Positions 11,601 to 22,664 of a DNA stretch of 64,000 bases are shown piece by piece. A model generated the notes under the pieces. The model ran no database searches and had not been told where the DNA came from. It saw only the letters and a list, made by a program, of their open reading frames with translations. Source of the DNA: Hymenolepis diminuta (Eukaryota > Platyhelminthes > Cestoda > Cyclophyllidea > Hymenolepididae). The first letter of the stretch is position 1. Each line of letters opens with the position of its first letter. The DNA lies in the NCBI GenBank assembly GCA_900708905.1, contig CAADRB010000002.1, positions 3,602,439-3,666,438 of the forward strand, in the 5' to 3' direction. The position numbers and the translations under genes were made by a program.

Positions 11601-14600
11601 ACTTCAGAACATCAAGACTCTTACTTTGTTTGAATTCTGAAAGCATTTGTTATCCATATTCTTCTAGAAAGTATACCAACAGGATATAAAATTATCTTTT
11701 ATGTGCTCTGAGGGGAACCTATTTCAATATTTTCTAAAACATTCAGGATTAAATGACAGAATGCCAAAGACCATAATTTAGTCTTTGGACGAGCAATTTT
11801 TGCATGTAGTTTCCAAGTTGCCCCTCAATTTTATCAATATGCGGGCTGTTTCTGACATTTTGACAGTTATTCAGGACAAAAATCTGCTGTCAATCCGACG
11901 GTGTTTTGATCCTCAAATATAAAGAAGATGAGGACTACTTTATTCATAAAATAGTCTTGGATAAAGTGACAAAATGCCTTGGAGAATATAAGCAAATGTT
12001 TTCTCCTTCCTTCCCTATCTGAAAAACTGTCGTTTACAACAGACAACTAATAAGTAATATTATATGAAGAAAGGTACGGACTTTCATTTTTGCGGATCGG
12101 GAGTCAAAATTCATAATACTGACATAAAAATGAGATTGCATTCCTTCCCAAAGCTTCGAAGTTCTCAAGATAGATCATCAAAAGTTACTTCCTTATATGC
12201 ATCAGTATATTATTAATCGACTATTAAATTAACGGAGCAAAATAACCTAGCCTCAAGCCAATTGCATATTATTTTTCGCTTCAGTTAACAGTATCTCTAA
12301 TATCCACAATGTAAACGCCAACATAAATATCTCTTCCAGTTTGTTATCACTTCTTATTATTATTATGCATTTAAAATATTTTTTTGATAGTTTATGATGA
12401 AGATCAAATGCTTAGCTGTAGTTTTCTAGAATACTGCAGTAATTCAGTTTTCTCTAGTTCTTTTAAGAACATTTAGTCCTTAACATTTGAACATTTGAAA
12501 CAAAATAGTTATAGTAATGAATTAAGAATAGTGTGTCCAACATACCAAATCGTTCGATAGCAGGTTTGCTGAAGTAATAAGTGACGATTTCAGAGAGATA
12601 GTTAATAATCGAGGCAATACCGTAGAGAGTCGGTGAACCACCAAGTTCTTGGAGATGCCAGAATAGGAAGCTGAAGACTATTCCCGAACCGATTCCCATG
12701 AACCAAGTAACCAGAAGGAAAAAGGCCAATCTTGGCCGGGTGAATTGCTTCAGAACAGTCAGGTACTGAGTTACCTGTAGAAAATAATGTTGACAACAGG
12801 AGCAGAAGGGATGTGTTCATTAGATGAATTCTATTAGATTTATATGAATTTTCGTGACAATGCTCGTAACAGCACCAAAATCAGGAGCTCCATCAGTTAA
12901 AATTAGAGATATCCTATTAGAGAAGATATGATTTACTAATGACAACAGGATGCAATAATCTTCCCAAAATCAGAAGATCCTAAGTTGAGTGGGGAGCAAA
13001 GGCATGTTAGACCATCGCAAGGAATAAGGGAGGAAATGTTAGAGGTAAGGCAGAAATTAATGGTAGAAAGGCCAACGCAGGCATGAGTCAACATGCACAA
13101 ATAATTCTCCTCACTCTCTTAGACTATATATCATAGGCATCACAACTCGCCTATAGGATTATCGATCAATGAGTTTCTATGCTCTTGCCCTAGATATGCA
13201 TTTACACTACTGATGCAGTTATTGGTTAGCTAGAAGGTCAATAATTTTCTACTTATTCGTGTCCATATAAATGAGTGAACAGTCATGTCTGAACCTTATC
13301 CTGCGTGGTTTGAGCAATTGTAAACACGCTGTAACACAATTGGACAACACCGCAGAGATAGTCTAGATCATATTTTGAGTTAATCATAACTATCTCAGTA
13401 GAAACAGAGCTTTATTTATAATACCAAAGATTAGATTAGTCGCGCTTATATCAATAAACATCTATTTGTCAAATCCCACTCTTTAATGTTGCAATAAGAT
13501 AACTCTGTTTTTAAGCAGTTTACCCTCTGGATATTCGGACATACTACTTACAATGACAGGCGATTGGGAAAAATAAATGTTTTGGGGGGGAAAAATTGAT
13601 GGATCATGTCTTGAATAGACTGCAGCAATGTAAAAGCTACAGAATGTATAAGACATGATCCGTTACTTTAGATGTGGAAATAAATGTCCTCATTAACTAA
13701 TCACGTATTGAGTGATCTCCCACTATGTGCGATCTGGCTCAGTTATTAAATTTCGGTTAAGATCATGTCTCCAAACGTGTCTTCAATGTACTTGAATAAA
13801 TTCAGCAAATAATCATATAAAATAACCTGTTTTTGAAATAGAGACCGCCTAATAAGTTATAATCAATATTAACTGCTATTGTCTTGCTAATATTTTTGGC
13901 TATTAGGCGAAAAATGCCTCTGAATTTACTGATTAATCCTCCAATTTAATAAACTGATCAGTAAGCACTGAACGTCGCCAATATCAATCGATTCAAAACC
14001 CCCAGGACAAATTCTTGCTTTTGGAAAGTGAAATGTTATAATATGAAGCAGCGGACTATATCCGGGAGGTAAAAAACTGATGAGGAGTCAACGTGAATTT
14101 GCAGAGTCCACGTACATTTGAAAGTTGAGCAATACGCGCAAGGTGATTTCTGTCAAACCAACATGCAGGGACATGCTGGCTCGAGTACCTGTACAATTAA
14201 TTAGACAAACCCCCCTATTCATTGGAACAATCAGTTATTATATTCTCATAAAAATAGTCTTGTTAAAAAGTTAATAAATCCACTTCGCTGTAGCTGTACG
14301 TCTGTCTTGTCTTCTTCTCCCTCTAACCCTGAGTGAACTGTAGCCTAGCAATATCTAGTGGGTGGATATAATGTCCTGTACTTGCAGCGACCCACAATGG
14401 TATCACAAATTATGCTTTTCAGCTTGAGGTATATATATATATATATATCGTAAATTAACATTTCACGTTTACTTACTCGTAAAGTAGACAACTGTACCGA
14501 CCAATGAACCAGCCTGAACAAACGGGTCTGCACACTATAGCTACATTCAAATGAACAAACTATACCCTTCAGCAATCGAACCCATACATAGGACGCATTT

Positions 14601-17329
14601 CTCTCTTCACCTCTGTCAAATAGTGTACTCTTCCCATGCGGTAGCCATATCTTCTCTGGCTTTCCCTCTGATCTCTTAACAAAGCCATACTTTACGATTT
14701 TCTATCCTTCTTAGTCTCGTGTATACAATTAATAAATGGTTTTCAGACTCGCCTTAATCGACCCACTAATACCACTATTTCCGAGTCTAATTTAATGAAA
14801 ATGTGATAAAAAGAAGAGTATCAAAAAACGGGGAGTGTAACTACATTGAAAGATCTTACACCTGTCTTTACTTCCATTCACTTTTTGAAATATTTCCACT
14901 CAAGTATTTTTCCAAGACTTGCAGTGATTAAAATTTTCATTTGCGTCGCCTAATGTATGATGACATCTTTAGTCTAGTAAGCTGAAAATGTAATGAGTAG
15001 AAACTTACCGAAAAGGAATAAATATTGAATTAATTGAAGAATTGACTAGATGCTTTGATATTTAGCGCAGAATATTCCCTTTAGGGTTTCTGTTTTAATT
15101 ATTAAATAATGAATCAGGTAATGGGATTTATGATTTTGTGCTATCCATGGCAAGTAAGAAAATTATAATATTTATCGTTGGGAACTTTTGGAAATAAGAA
15201 ACAGTAAAGCAGCCCAATATGGGTTAAATGAAATAAATTGGGTAGACGTTGATAATAAGGTTAGAGCATCAATGGGGTTTTACAAAATTGATCTTTGATG
15301 GTACCCTTTTGCCCATAGGATATAGTCCACTGTTTCTTGCTCTAATGTTACAATGTTCAAATTTCAAGATTTATCACCCGTTTCTTGGAAGAATTAATGT
15401 TCTCAGATTCCGGAGCCTATTGATCAAACACCTTTTGCTTCTATTGACCAAGATACTATCGGAAAAAAACTAACAAGATTTTAACATAGCATTGAATAAA
15501 ATTTTTGGAATCAAAGTAACAATAACAATTGGGGAGGTCAATAGGAAGCTCTATCAGAATATCTGAGATTGAAATAACAAATTGCACTATTCAATAATGG
15601 AATGAAAGTTTCTTAAGCGTGTTAATTCAATTATTAAAGAGAATCGAATCAATTAAAGCTATGCATTATTTATAGTCCTTAAAGCTAACCGAAACTAACT
15701 AACTTATTAAACATCTCTTTACAATAGTTCTTTAAATATAGCGACTAAATAACCTGGTAGACCTCACATCTTGGAAGGGTGCTTTTGTTTAATTATTCGA
15801 AAGATTTTAATTTCAATGTTCATTAACGTATAAACCATTTGATCAACGGTTAACGGTTTGCTGTAAGAACCGTAATCTTTAAAACAATAATAAACATTTA
15901 GATTTATTCTAAAAAATACCTTAGTTTGTGCTGTGGCAGCCAGATCCTCAACAAACGGATCAGAGGTTGGAAATCCAGCCAAAGTATCAGACCGATGAAC
16001 CTCATTACGATCGAGTTTAATTCCCAACTGCTGTTCCAGGATGTCCTCATTCGTAGTTGAAGCTCGATCTCCTCTAGTGGTTTCACTGTCAGTTTGAACT
16101 TGAGTGTAGCCAGGATCTCCTCTCCATTCATCTTCATCTTCGTCCGCTTCGTTCACTAACTTTCCTCGGTTCATACCCATTCTTCCACGCCGAAGAGTTT
16201 TGGCCACTTTGTCTTTCACGACCTTGAAGTACATACTCTCCACTGCTCCATCGTAAGCAAACCGGAATTGACTAGCGGCTATTGCCGCACATGACATGAA
16301 TACTGTGAAAACAGCGAAGCTAACCATATAGTTCTTTTCACGACGTCCCGGGCGCAAGCAGGGATGATCAGGGAAGCTCTGAGATTGATCTAACGCAATG
16401 CCGACAAAGAACATAGCTAGACCCCAACCAACCGAACCGAACATCCGCTGTCGTCCATAGAGAACTTGACTGTTTTCTTCTATGTAGGACAGAACTGCCG
16501 AATCAGCTAGGCAGATAGCTGGACTTGAGAAAAATGCCCCAACACAGATGAGTATCATTGCGAGAATGAAAATTTGGTTTATCTTAATCTGCCGATAGAC
16601 AACCGTTGAGAAGAGAGGCATCACTAAACTGCCCTCTGAGTAGTGACTTGGATCAGCGAAAGCTTCTTCGTTAGTTAAACGCGCATGAGTTCCACTCCGA
16701 TCAATACTCATTGATTCAATCGATTCATCAGAAGATTCCTTGTGGTTTAATTTCTTGAGGTCAAGTTGAAGGGGTGATTGCCCGATTCGCGTCTTTCCAT
16801 AGACAGCAAGGTAGGGTTTCATTTCGATGGCTTCAATGCGGTCACTAGTGACTTCCCTGAATGGCTCCATGATGCGAATATCGAAGGGATGTTTAGATTC
16901 ATTTTTCGGACGAGTTCCAGAAACAGAAACCAGACATCCCTCCGGTTGAGGTTTGACAAATCCTAGGCCGAGAGTGAATACAATCCAACAGAGCAGACTG
17001 ATCATTAGGAATAGTTTTCCCTTCTTCCAACGATCCGCAATGCCACTCCAAAAGGGAGCCCCTACCCATTCAACCAGAGATCTAGCACCACCCAAAGCAC
17101 CACACTGAGTCGCATTCATTCCAAGCTGTTTAAAGTAGATGGAGAGGAGAGGGAATAGCGAGCCGAAAGCGGCGTAAAACAGGAAGTAAAAAAGTTTGAA
17201 TATGAGAAGCGACCGGCTTATAGGGGAATGAAACCATTCTAATAGCTCCCTCTTCACACTTTGAAAACTGTAGGATGTCGGTGCCGTCTGTGTCTCCTCC
17301 GCAGATGGCTGAGTTGCTAGCTCCTCCAT
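8648..17329 (-). CDS. MFSD6-like major facilitator superfamily transporter
   Basis: Five minus-strand exons: 17329-15920, 12774-12546, 9948-9841, 9297-9136 and 8976-8648. All junctions are GT/AG and the frames join exactly (phases 0,1,1,1) to give about 745 aa, close to vertebrate MFSD6 at about 790. This is a multi-pass membrane transporter-like protein. Its substrate is unknown. Family hallmarks are clear: an N-terminal LFYFLFYAAFGSLFPLLSIY helix, then YGRQRMFGSVGWGLAMFF after ADSAVLSY, a long acidic cytoplasmic loop (exon 1 end), RFLYVSWIGNPWWVLPFEFV (exon 3), and STQGVLQGMNHGFGKGLGAI with IIGGAI (exon 4). The last exon has a final helix and an alanine/glycine-rich tail. The stop overlaps a good donor-like GTAAGT (8655-8650 on the minus strand), so an alternative 3' end is possible. 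Introns of 3.1, 2.6, 0.54 and 0.16 kb hold repeats, including a solo LTR. Confidence 0.88.
9949..12545. other. Intron 2 of the MFSD6-like gene
   Basis: Non-coding apart from the solo LTR at 11210-11586. The short frame at 11011-11202 is an AT-rich chance frame. Confidence 0.5.
11210..11586 (+). mobile_element. Solo LTR, copy B, with 4-bp target duplication
   Basis: A 377-bp element begins TGTGGGGTTC and ends CCGCTACA. It is flanked on both sides by AGAT (11206-11209 and 11587-11590), the target duplication left by retrotransposon integration. It matches 21-395 in the opposite orientation along its whole length. There is no internal retrotransposon sequence beside it, so it is probably a solo LTR left by LTR-LTR recombination. 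It sits in intron 2 of the MFSD6-like gene, antisense to it. CCAAT-like boxes (CCAATCAG) and an AT-rich TATA-like stretch about two-fifths of the way in are consistent with an LTR promoter. Confidence 0.72.
14066..14221 (+). repeat. Dispersed repeat, copy 1 (pair with 21867-22001)
   Basis: The two copies share a start (GAGGT-AAAA), a GTCAACRTGAA-like segment and a strongly conserved end around CTCGAGTACCTGTACA (14180 here, 21962 in the other) followed by TTAATTAGACAAA and a C/T-rich CCTATTC. The middle is diverged with small gaps. Both copies are followed by a TA-rich microsatellite. Class unknown; part of an LTR is possible. Confidence 0.5.
14430..14448. repeat. (AT)n microsatellite
   Basis: About nine uninterrupted AT units in intron 1 of the MFSD6-like gene, about 200 bp after the dispersed repeat copy. 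Confidence 0.9.
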
Positions 17330-19640
17330 GTTTTAATCTTTAACTCTCCAATCTAAATATTGAAATGTATAAACTATCTCATATTTAAGTCCGTCAATAT
17401 GAATTTTATTCACATAAGAAGATAAAATCTCGCTTGATCTGTTAGGTTCTAAGTCTATGGGTGTGATAGGTGTGTGAATAATTTATATTCAAGAAAAACA
17501 TAAGTAACAATTTTGTTGTTTTTTTTTTGTAAAATTGCTTGTTTTTTAAAATGCTCTAAAATCCTGGGTCGTCGCTTCACAGAATTTTGAATAAATTATT
17601 GAAGCTTATTTAATCTCATGTTACTGAAATTTTGGGATTTGTCTGTTTTGGGGAGCCTAAACAGGTAGGCAACATTTATAAGCATTATCGATTCGGATTT
17701 ACGCTTTCTTCTTGATTGTGAAGTGCGAAATTAAGAGAATCAAACAAATGTAAACATTCACTATTGAAAGCTAACACTAAGTACAATTTCCGTCTGCATG
17801 TCTTGGAAGCTAAGCTCCAATCAAATGCAGGGAAGGAAATTTTTAAGGGCAAAGAGCCTCTAACAGCGGCTTAAGCATTGCAAAAATCTGGCTTCTTGAC
17901 CGAAATATCCCAGGTCGCTTTTTCTCTTCCCTCAGTAATTGTGAGCTATTTAACCCCATGTTTATGTTGCATATGTGGTATGATTTTACGTTCAAGTGGA
18001 CTAAATATTCACTTCAAATTATGTAAGGCTCGAAGGATCAATTCGGACCAATTCTCCTATATATCAAGTTGTGGAAACCAATATCATATGGATTCGGTTT
18101 AGGACAGTGAAAAGCAATAAGTCCATATTCAAGGGTAAAGCATTATACATGGGAGCTTACTGGACTGCAAATGCAACCCAATGACATCAAATGTCCTCTT
18201 TTCATGCATTCTTCAAGGAATATAATAGGTAAGAATGATTAAACAGTCCTCTATCTTAGTGTTATCTTTTTTAATGATACATTAAGATTAACATATTAAT
18301 CTGTTTTTGGGAGATCTCTGTAAAAACATTTAACTCTGTGGGTAGTAGATAAGAGATGAATCTAAAATGTCAACCCATACTGGAAAGAAAAACTTACTTT
18401 ATAGACTAAATCAACTTTCCTTCTCCAACAATTAAGAACTGAAAGCTATGCAGATTTATCAGACTATTATAAATTCGCAAAAAATGGATAACTATTTGCT
18501 TTAAAGGGAAAAGGGAAACTTACCCTTAAGTGGAGAGGAGTGACGTTGAGATGAGTAGGAATTGAGAAGACTGGAATAGGGAAAGGCAAGGCGGACAACG
18601 CATCGATTTCTGCGTGAGTAGGATATGAGAACGTGCGCGCACGATTGGGGGAAGAGAAAGTTGTCTTTTGATTGGTTAGCGGTTTGGGAGCATGTAGCGT
18701 GCAATGGTAAGCAGAACACAATGTGACCAAAGGATGGGGTGGGGACGTTCGCCTACCTATCTCACCATTGAACAGCTGGAGCCAATCCCAGAATGAGCTC
18801 ATAAATATGAACTCTTACAGCTTTTCAGACTCTAGTCTAAATTTGCGCAATTGAGCTGCGCTTTGAGAAACTATGTTATCGTAAATACATTCGGTCTTCG
18901 CTTTCTCTCTTAATCCCAGTTAATTTTTGCTTACTTCTAGGTTTAATTAATGTTGGCGGTATATTTTAAGACAGCATGAGTAAATATGGTTTAATTTTAT
19001 TGTTTTCAATCTGGCAAAATTCAAAATAACATTTTAAGAGACATTTTTCTTATCTTCGTGTAAAGTAAATCTCATGAAGGTTCATGTTATTTGGTTATAG
19101 ACATATGAATTTTCAACTGGAAACTGTTAAAGGAATTGTCTCTTAGCTACTCTTCAAGTTATTCCCTTCTATTTTCAACCAATCCCCACAAAGAGAAAGG
19201 GCAAGTGGAAGTGATATTTTAGGCTGAAGTAATGTCAATGAGAGAGGACAACCGACCAGAGGTCAATTTGTCGGTAGGTGATGGTCATGAAAATAAGGTG
19301 AAGGAGGTAGGCTGGTGAGTGTCAATTTTTACTATGGTTAGAGTACTAATTTAAACAATGGAAGGATCTCAGAATACGGCAAGAGAAGAGTTCTGTAGAT
19401 TATTAGAATTTTGCCCATTAGAAGGATAACAGCTCAGTTAGACTCTGTAGTCCCGAAGACACAAACTTAGCATTTGTTTCTTATGTACTATTACATACAT
19501 ACATATACATATAAGAAAATAATATTTTTCCCAAAATAATTCTTATGTGTAAGATTCTTTGTTAGCACCTTTTAATTCCCTTTTATTCAAACGGATTTAT
19601 TTATATTACGGTTGTAAACAGCGCACAATATAAATCCACC
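17330..19640. other. Intergenic; upstream of the MFSD6-like gene
   Basis: Contains the presumed promoter and 5' UTR of the minus-strand transporter (immediately right of 17329). The less AT-rich block around 18500-18900 has CCAAT-like boxes (CCAATCCC near 18783) and a TAAATA (18801), which resembles an LTR or promoter, but no second copy is present to prove it. The 111-codon minus frame at 18467-18802 lies in this block and has no recognisable protein character. Confidence 0.35.
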
Positions 19641-19682
19641 TATAGATATCCAAACGTGCATCTTATTTTGATATTGTGATTT

Positions 19683-20720
19683 GTGTCATTTTTGTATTGT
19701 GGTGTCGTCGGATCAATGCAATGTCCCAGGGAATCTAAGAGTCGGTTACGGTATCCTACGGAGAAGAGCAGATTACAACAGTTTGGCGACGCAATTATCA
19801 AATTGCGCCCGAATCTCTTCAATCGCGAGATGAATTTCTCAACGTCACAAAGGATCCCAAAGACTACGTAAAAGTGTAGGCATATTTCATCGTAATCCCC
19901 ATACAGGTGAAAGTTTTGCAACATGGTACACCCAATATCGTGATATTTATAAGAACATCTCAGATCTCCCCCACGCCATTCGAATTACCATGCTGCTTCG
20001 TGAATTTAACAGAAGTGACCACTACCTATGTTCGTCCTACTTTCAACCGATGGATCCTGCTGGTCTAACTTATTAAAAGATGATTAGTAAGTTAGATTCG
20101 GCCGTTAGTAACAACAGCTCTCTCTTCAACTTGACCATAAGTGAAGATATAGGTATCGTTAACCGACTTTGCACTAGTTTCCGATTTGGTTCTCTCGAAG
20201 AAAACCAATTCAGATATCTCATTTTAATTCTTGGTCCCTGATTTCCTTGCCATGCTGAGATTTGACTCAGGCTTCTGTCCCTCTTGGACAAGAAACCCGT
20301 GTAAGATCCGCCGGAGTTTAACAGGAGAACCAAGGTCAATCAGACGAGGAATTCATTAAGTGTAAAAAGTACAGTAAATTGGGCTAGGTTGGAGTAGACG
20401 GTACAAAGACGGGAGTCGGGACAACTGCCATAATCACCAAACCGTATGGAGGCGATATCTGCGACGTGAAGACCGGAAAGGTCACTTGATGTCGCGATCA
20501 CGAATAACTCAAACCAGGAGGGTTGGATTTGTTGATTTGTGAAAGACATCGATTTTAAATAGTCCAAAAGCTATAAATTTTTTGTGTTCTATATCTAACA
20601 GTCCTCCAACTCCCGAACAGCCTGTGATCCCCCAATGTAGATCAACGACGCTAAAGAAACGATCGAGATATTATCCCCCATATACTACCAGTACTCGATG
20701 GTATTTCTCTTCCCTCCTTG
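19683..20720 (+). mobile_element. Ty3/gypsy retrotransposon remnant, gag-like and polyprotein-end fragments
   Basis: Broken plus-strand frames read like the gag region of Ty3/gypsy elements known from parasitic flatworms. Short anchors are LPHAIRITMLLREFNR (about 19960), IVNRLCTSFRFGSLEENQFR (about 20150-20215) and RLLSLLDKKP just after a stop (about 20270). The order and spacing match the family pattern: a charged helix, then NRLC-FKFGS, then a hydrophobic LIFICG-like stretch. Several stops and frameshifts show that it is dead. After more decayed sequence, a proline-rich tail with a basic KKRSRYYPPYTTS segment (20590-20700) resembles the end of a pol polyprotein. Reverse transcriptase and integrase cores are missing, so a large internal deletion is inferred. 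Confidence 0.5.
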
Positions 20721-20993
20721 TCGATTTGGTGACGAAGACGGACTGGTGATCAAATCTACGAACGGGCGTGCTAAATATAAGAAAATAATGTTTTGAAAGA
20801 TCTTAACGTGTGCAAAACAAATATCGGATACTAAACAATGTCATGACCGACCAAAGAGTTCGTCTCGATTCCCCAGGATGGATGTTTCATATTTCGATGG
20901 GAGATGCTATAGCCAGCAGATGTCTATCAACACCGGCGAATAGAAATGATTGACTGGCGATAGGATCTCCACTATAATGTTCACAGGCGGTCC

Positions 20994-21172
20994 CGTTGTG
21001 TGTTTGCTTGTTTACACACAGATAACTAAACAAGTGTCTATCGTCACGCCGAGACACTGACAACGAGACACGACTGTCGTCTAACGAAGATATATTTTGT
21101 ATATAAACCTTTTCTACTAACTAATACATTAGGTGGCTTATCTGTCTCCGCCGAACTTATCTGGCGACATGA
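20994..21172 (+). mobile_element. LTR-like sequence after the gypsy remnant
   Basis: This stretch starts TTGTGTGTTTGC, has a clear TATATAAACC box near 21098 and lies directly downstream of the gypsy polyprotein-end fragment, where a 3' LTR would be expected. No second LTR copy is visible, so the boundaries are guesses. The sequence TGGCGACATGAG at about 21163 resembles gypsy primer-binding regions, which would instead make it a 5' LTR; the two readings cannot be separated here. Confidence 0.35.
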
Positions 21173-21866
21173 GTGACTTGGCCTATTCCAAATATTCGAT
21201 AATGTGGCTCCGGTAGACTTAGCTTATTACATGTATCATACAGGGAAGGGCAAATTAAAACATGCACTAGAAAGTCACTTAATTGGCCTAGCACTCCAAA
21301 TAGAAACAAACAATTACGTTACTCTTAACAGTCCTGTTGGATCGCTTGAGGTCATATTAAGTAACTAAGTATATCAGGTTTTGAAGTGAGAACGGAGTAT
21401 GGTATCCTTAAAGTCAAGTAAGTTGTCAATTATCTCACCGAATAAATGTTTAGAAAAATATTCAAAACAATAACTTTTGCCCACATCAATAGCATATATA
21501 TAGAGTATTCAAAAATGGGTAAGAGATATGAATCTGGATTGTCTCCTTATTTACTGTGGTTATACAGATTCATATATTTGTAGATATATAAATTATTAAA
21601 AATAAAATTGTTAAACTCCTTCTTGGTGGTAAGAAAAACAATTCAACCATGGTACAAATTCCCACAGGATATATTTCGATTTCCTATATCGAAATTCACG
21701 TACAATCAAATCTAAGTTAATAAACATCGTATCTTTTCTCTACAAATGTATACGAAAATAAATTCAATTAAAAGATTTTAGAAAAATTTCTTTTTCAGAT
21801 AGTATGATTTTTACATACCTTATTGCTTCAGTTATAAAAATATGTACAACAATCTATCCCAACTAG

Positions 21867-22001
21867 GAGGTTAAAAGAAGTCGTCAACATGAAGTCAGAG
21901 AATCCATATTCTTTTGAAATGTTGGTGATCTCTGCTAAACTAAGATGCAGGTGCTTGATGTCTCGAGTACCTGTACAGTTAATTAGACAAATCCTCCTAT
22001 T
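21867..22001 (+). repeat. Dispersed repeat, copy 2 (pair with 14066-14221)
   Basis: Same orientation as copy 1, about 7.8 kb away. The best block is CTCGAGTACCTGTACA at 21962 followed by TTAATTAGACAAA. Shorter than copy 1 through internal gaps. Confidence 0.5.
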
Positions 22002-22050
22002 CGTCTACATATTCATTAATAATACTCAGAACAGATATACACAACCAGTA

Positions 22051-22070
22051 ATATATATATATATATATAT
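22051..22070. repeat. (AT)10 microsatellite
   Basis: Ten perfect AT units shortly after the second copy of the dispersed repeat. Confidence 0.92.
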
Positions 22071-22664
22071 TTACATGAATATTTGCTAATGTATATTCTC
22101 TTTTTGATATTTCCAGTATAATTAAACATATAATATTAGAACTTAATTTTCATGAAAAGTAATTTTTAATATTTTTAAGGTAGAAATTTCGAATAGTTAT
22201 ATTAAATGAAACATGCCTATTTGATATCCTATAGTTGAAGCTACAAAAGATATTTCTTCATCCAGATGCATAAGTTAACCTATGCAAAGTAGATAAAAAA
22301 ATGAATACAAATGAATTGAGTTAAAATCAAAATTAATATATTACTTAGGCACGGTAGGATGAATTTTTACATAAAGTACTCTTGTTGACAATAGATAAAA
22401 TGTCCATTTTTTGATGTAATTATGTATATTTTGTAAATGGAATTATTCCAATTGAATATATGAGGAGAAAATAAAAATGCATATGTTGGTTGGAGATTTT
22501 TATAAATACATCTTTATTCTTAATGAATTACATATCTTCTTGAGATAGATGTTGAACTTTGAATGCCGACATTAAGAGCGCGTCACTGAAGCTGTCAGTT
22601 CGTTTGTGTGAATAGCTCCAATTCATGGTTGTTGACTTACGTACAATCTGAAAATAATTTAAAC

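Larger units (their letters stand above)
12775..15919. other. Intron 1 of the MFSD6-like gene
   Basis: A 3.1-kb intron with no supported nested gene. It contains one copy of a dispersed repeat (14066-14221) and an AT microsatellite (14430-14448). The stretch 14270-14390 has an AATAAA and CT-rich tract, as in the end of an LTR, but no partner copy was found. Confidence 0.5.
21173..22664. other. Intergenic, upstream of the TASOR-like gene
   Basis: AT-rich. It holds copy 2 of the dispersed repeat (21867-22001) and an (AT)10 microsatellite, then the presumed promoter and 5' UTR of the gene starting at 22665. No core promoter motif can be assigned with confidence. Confidence 0.4.

Noticed and set aside
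14079..14120. CTGATGAGGAGTC looked like the core of a hammerhead ribozyme, which flatworm SINE-like elements can carry.
   Set aside because: The required GAAA core and pairing stems are not found at the right distance.
18467..18802. A 111-codon minus-strand frame upstream of the MFSD6-like gene.
   Set aside because: Low complexity (rich in Pro, Ser, Phe), no domain or signal, and no splice partner. The region looks more like promoter or LTR-type DNA.
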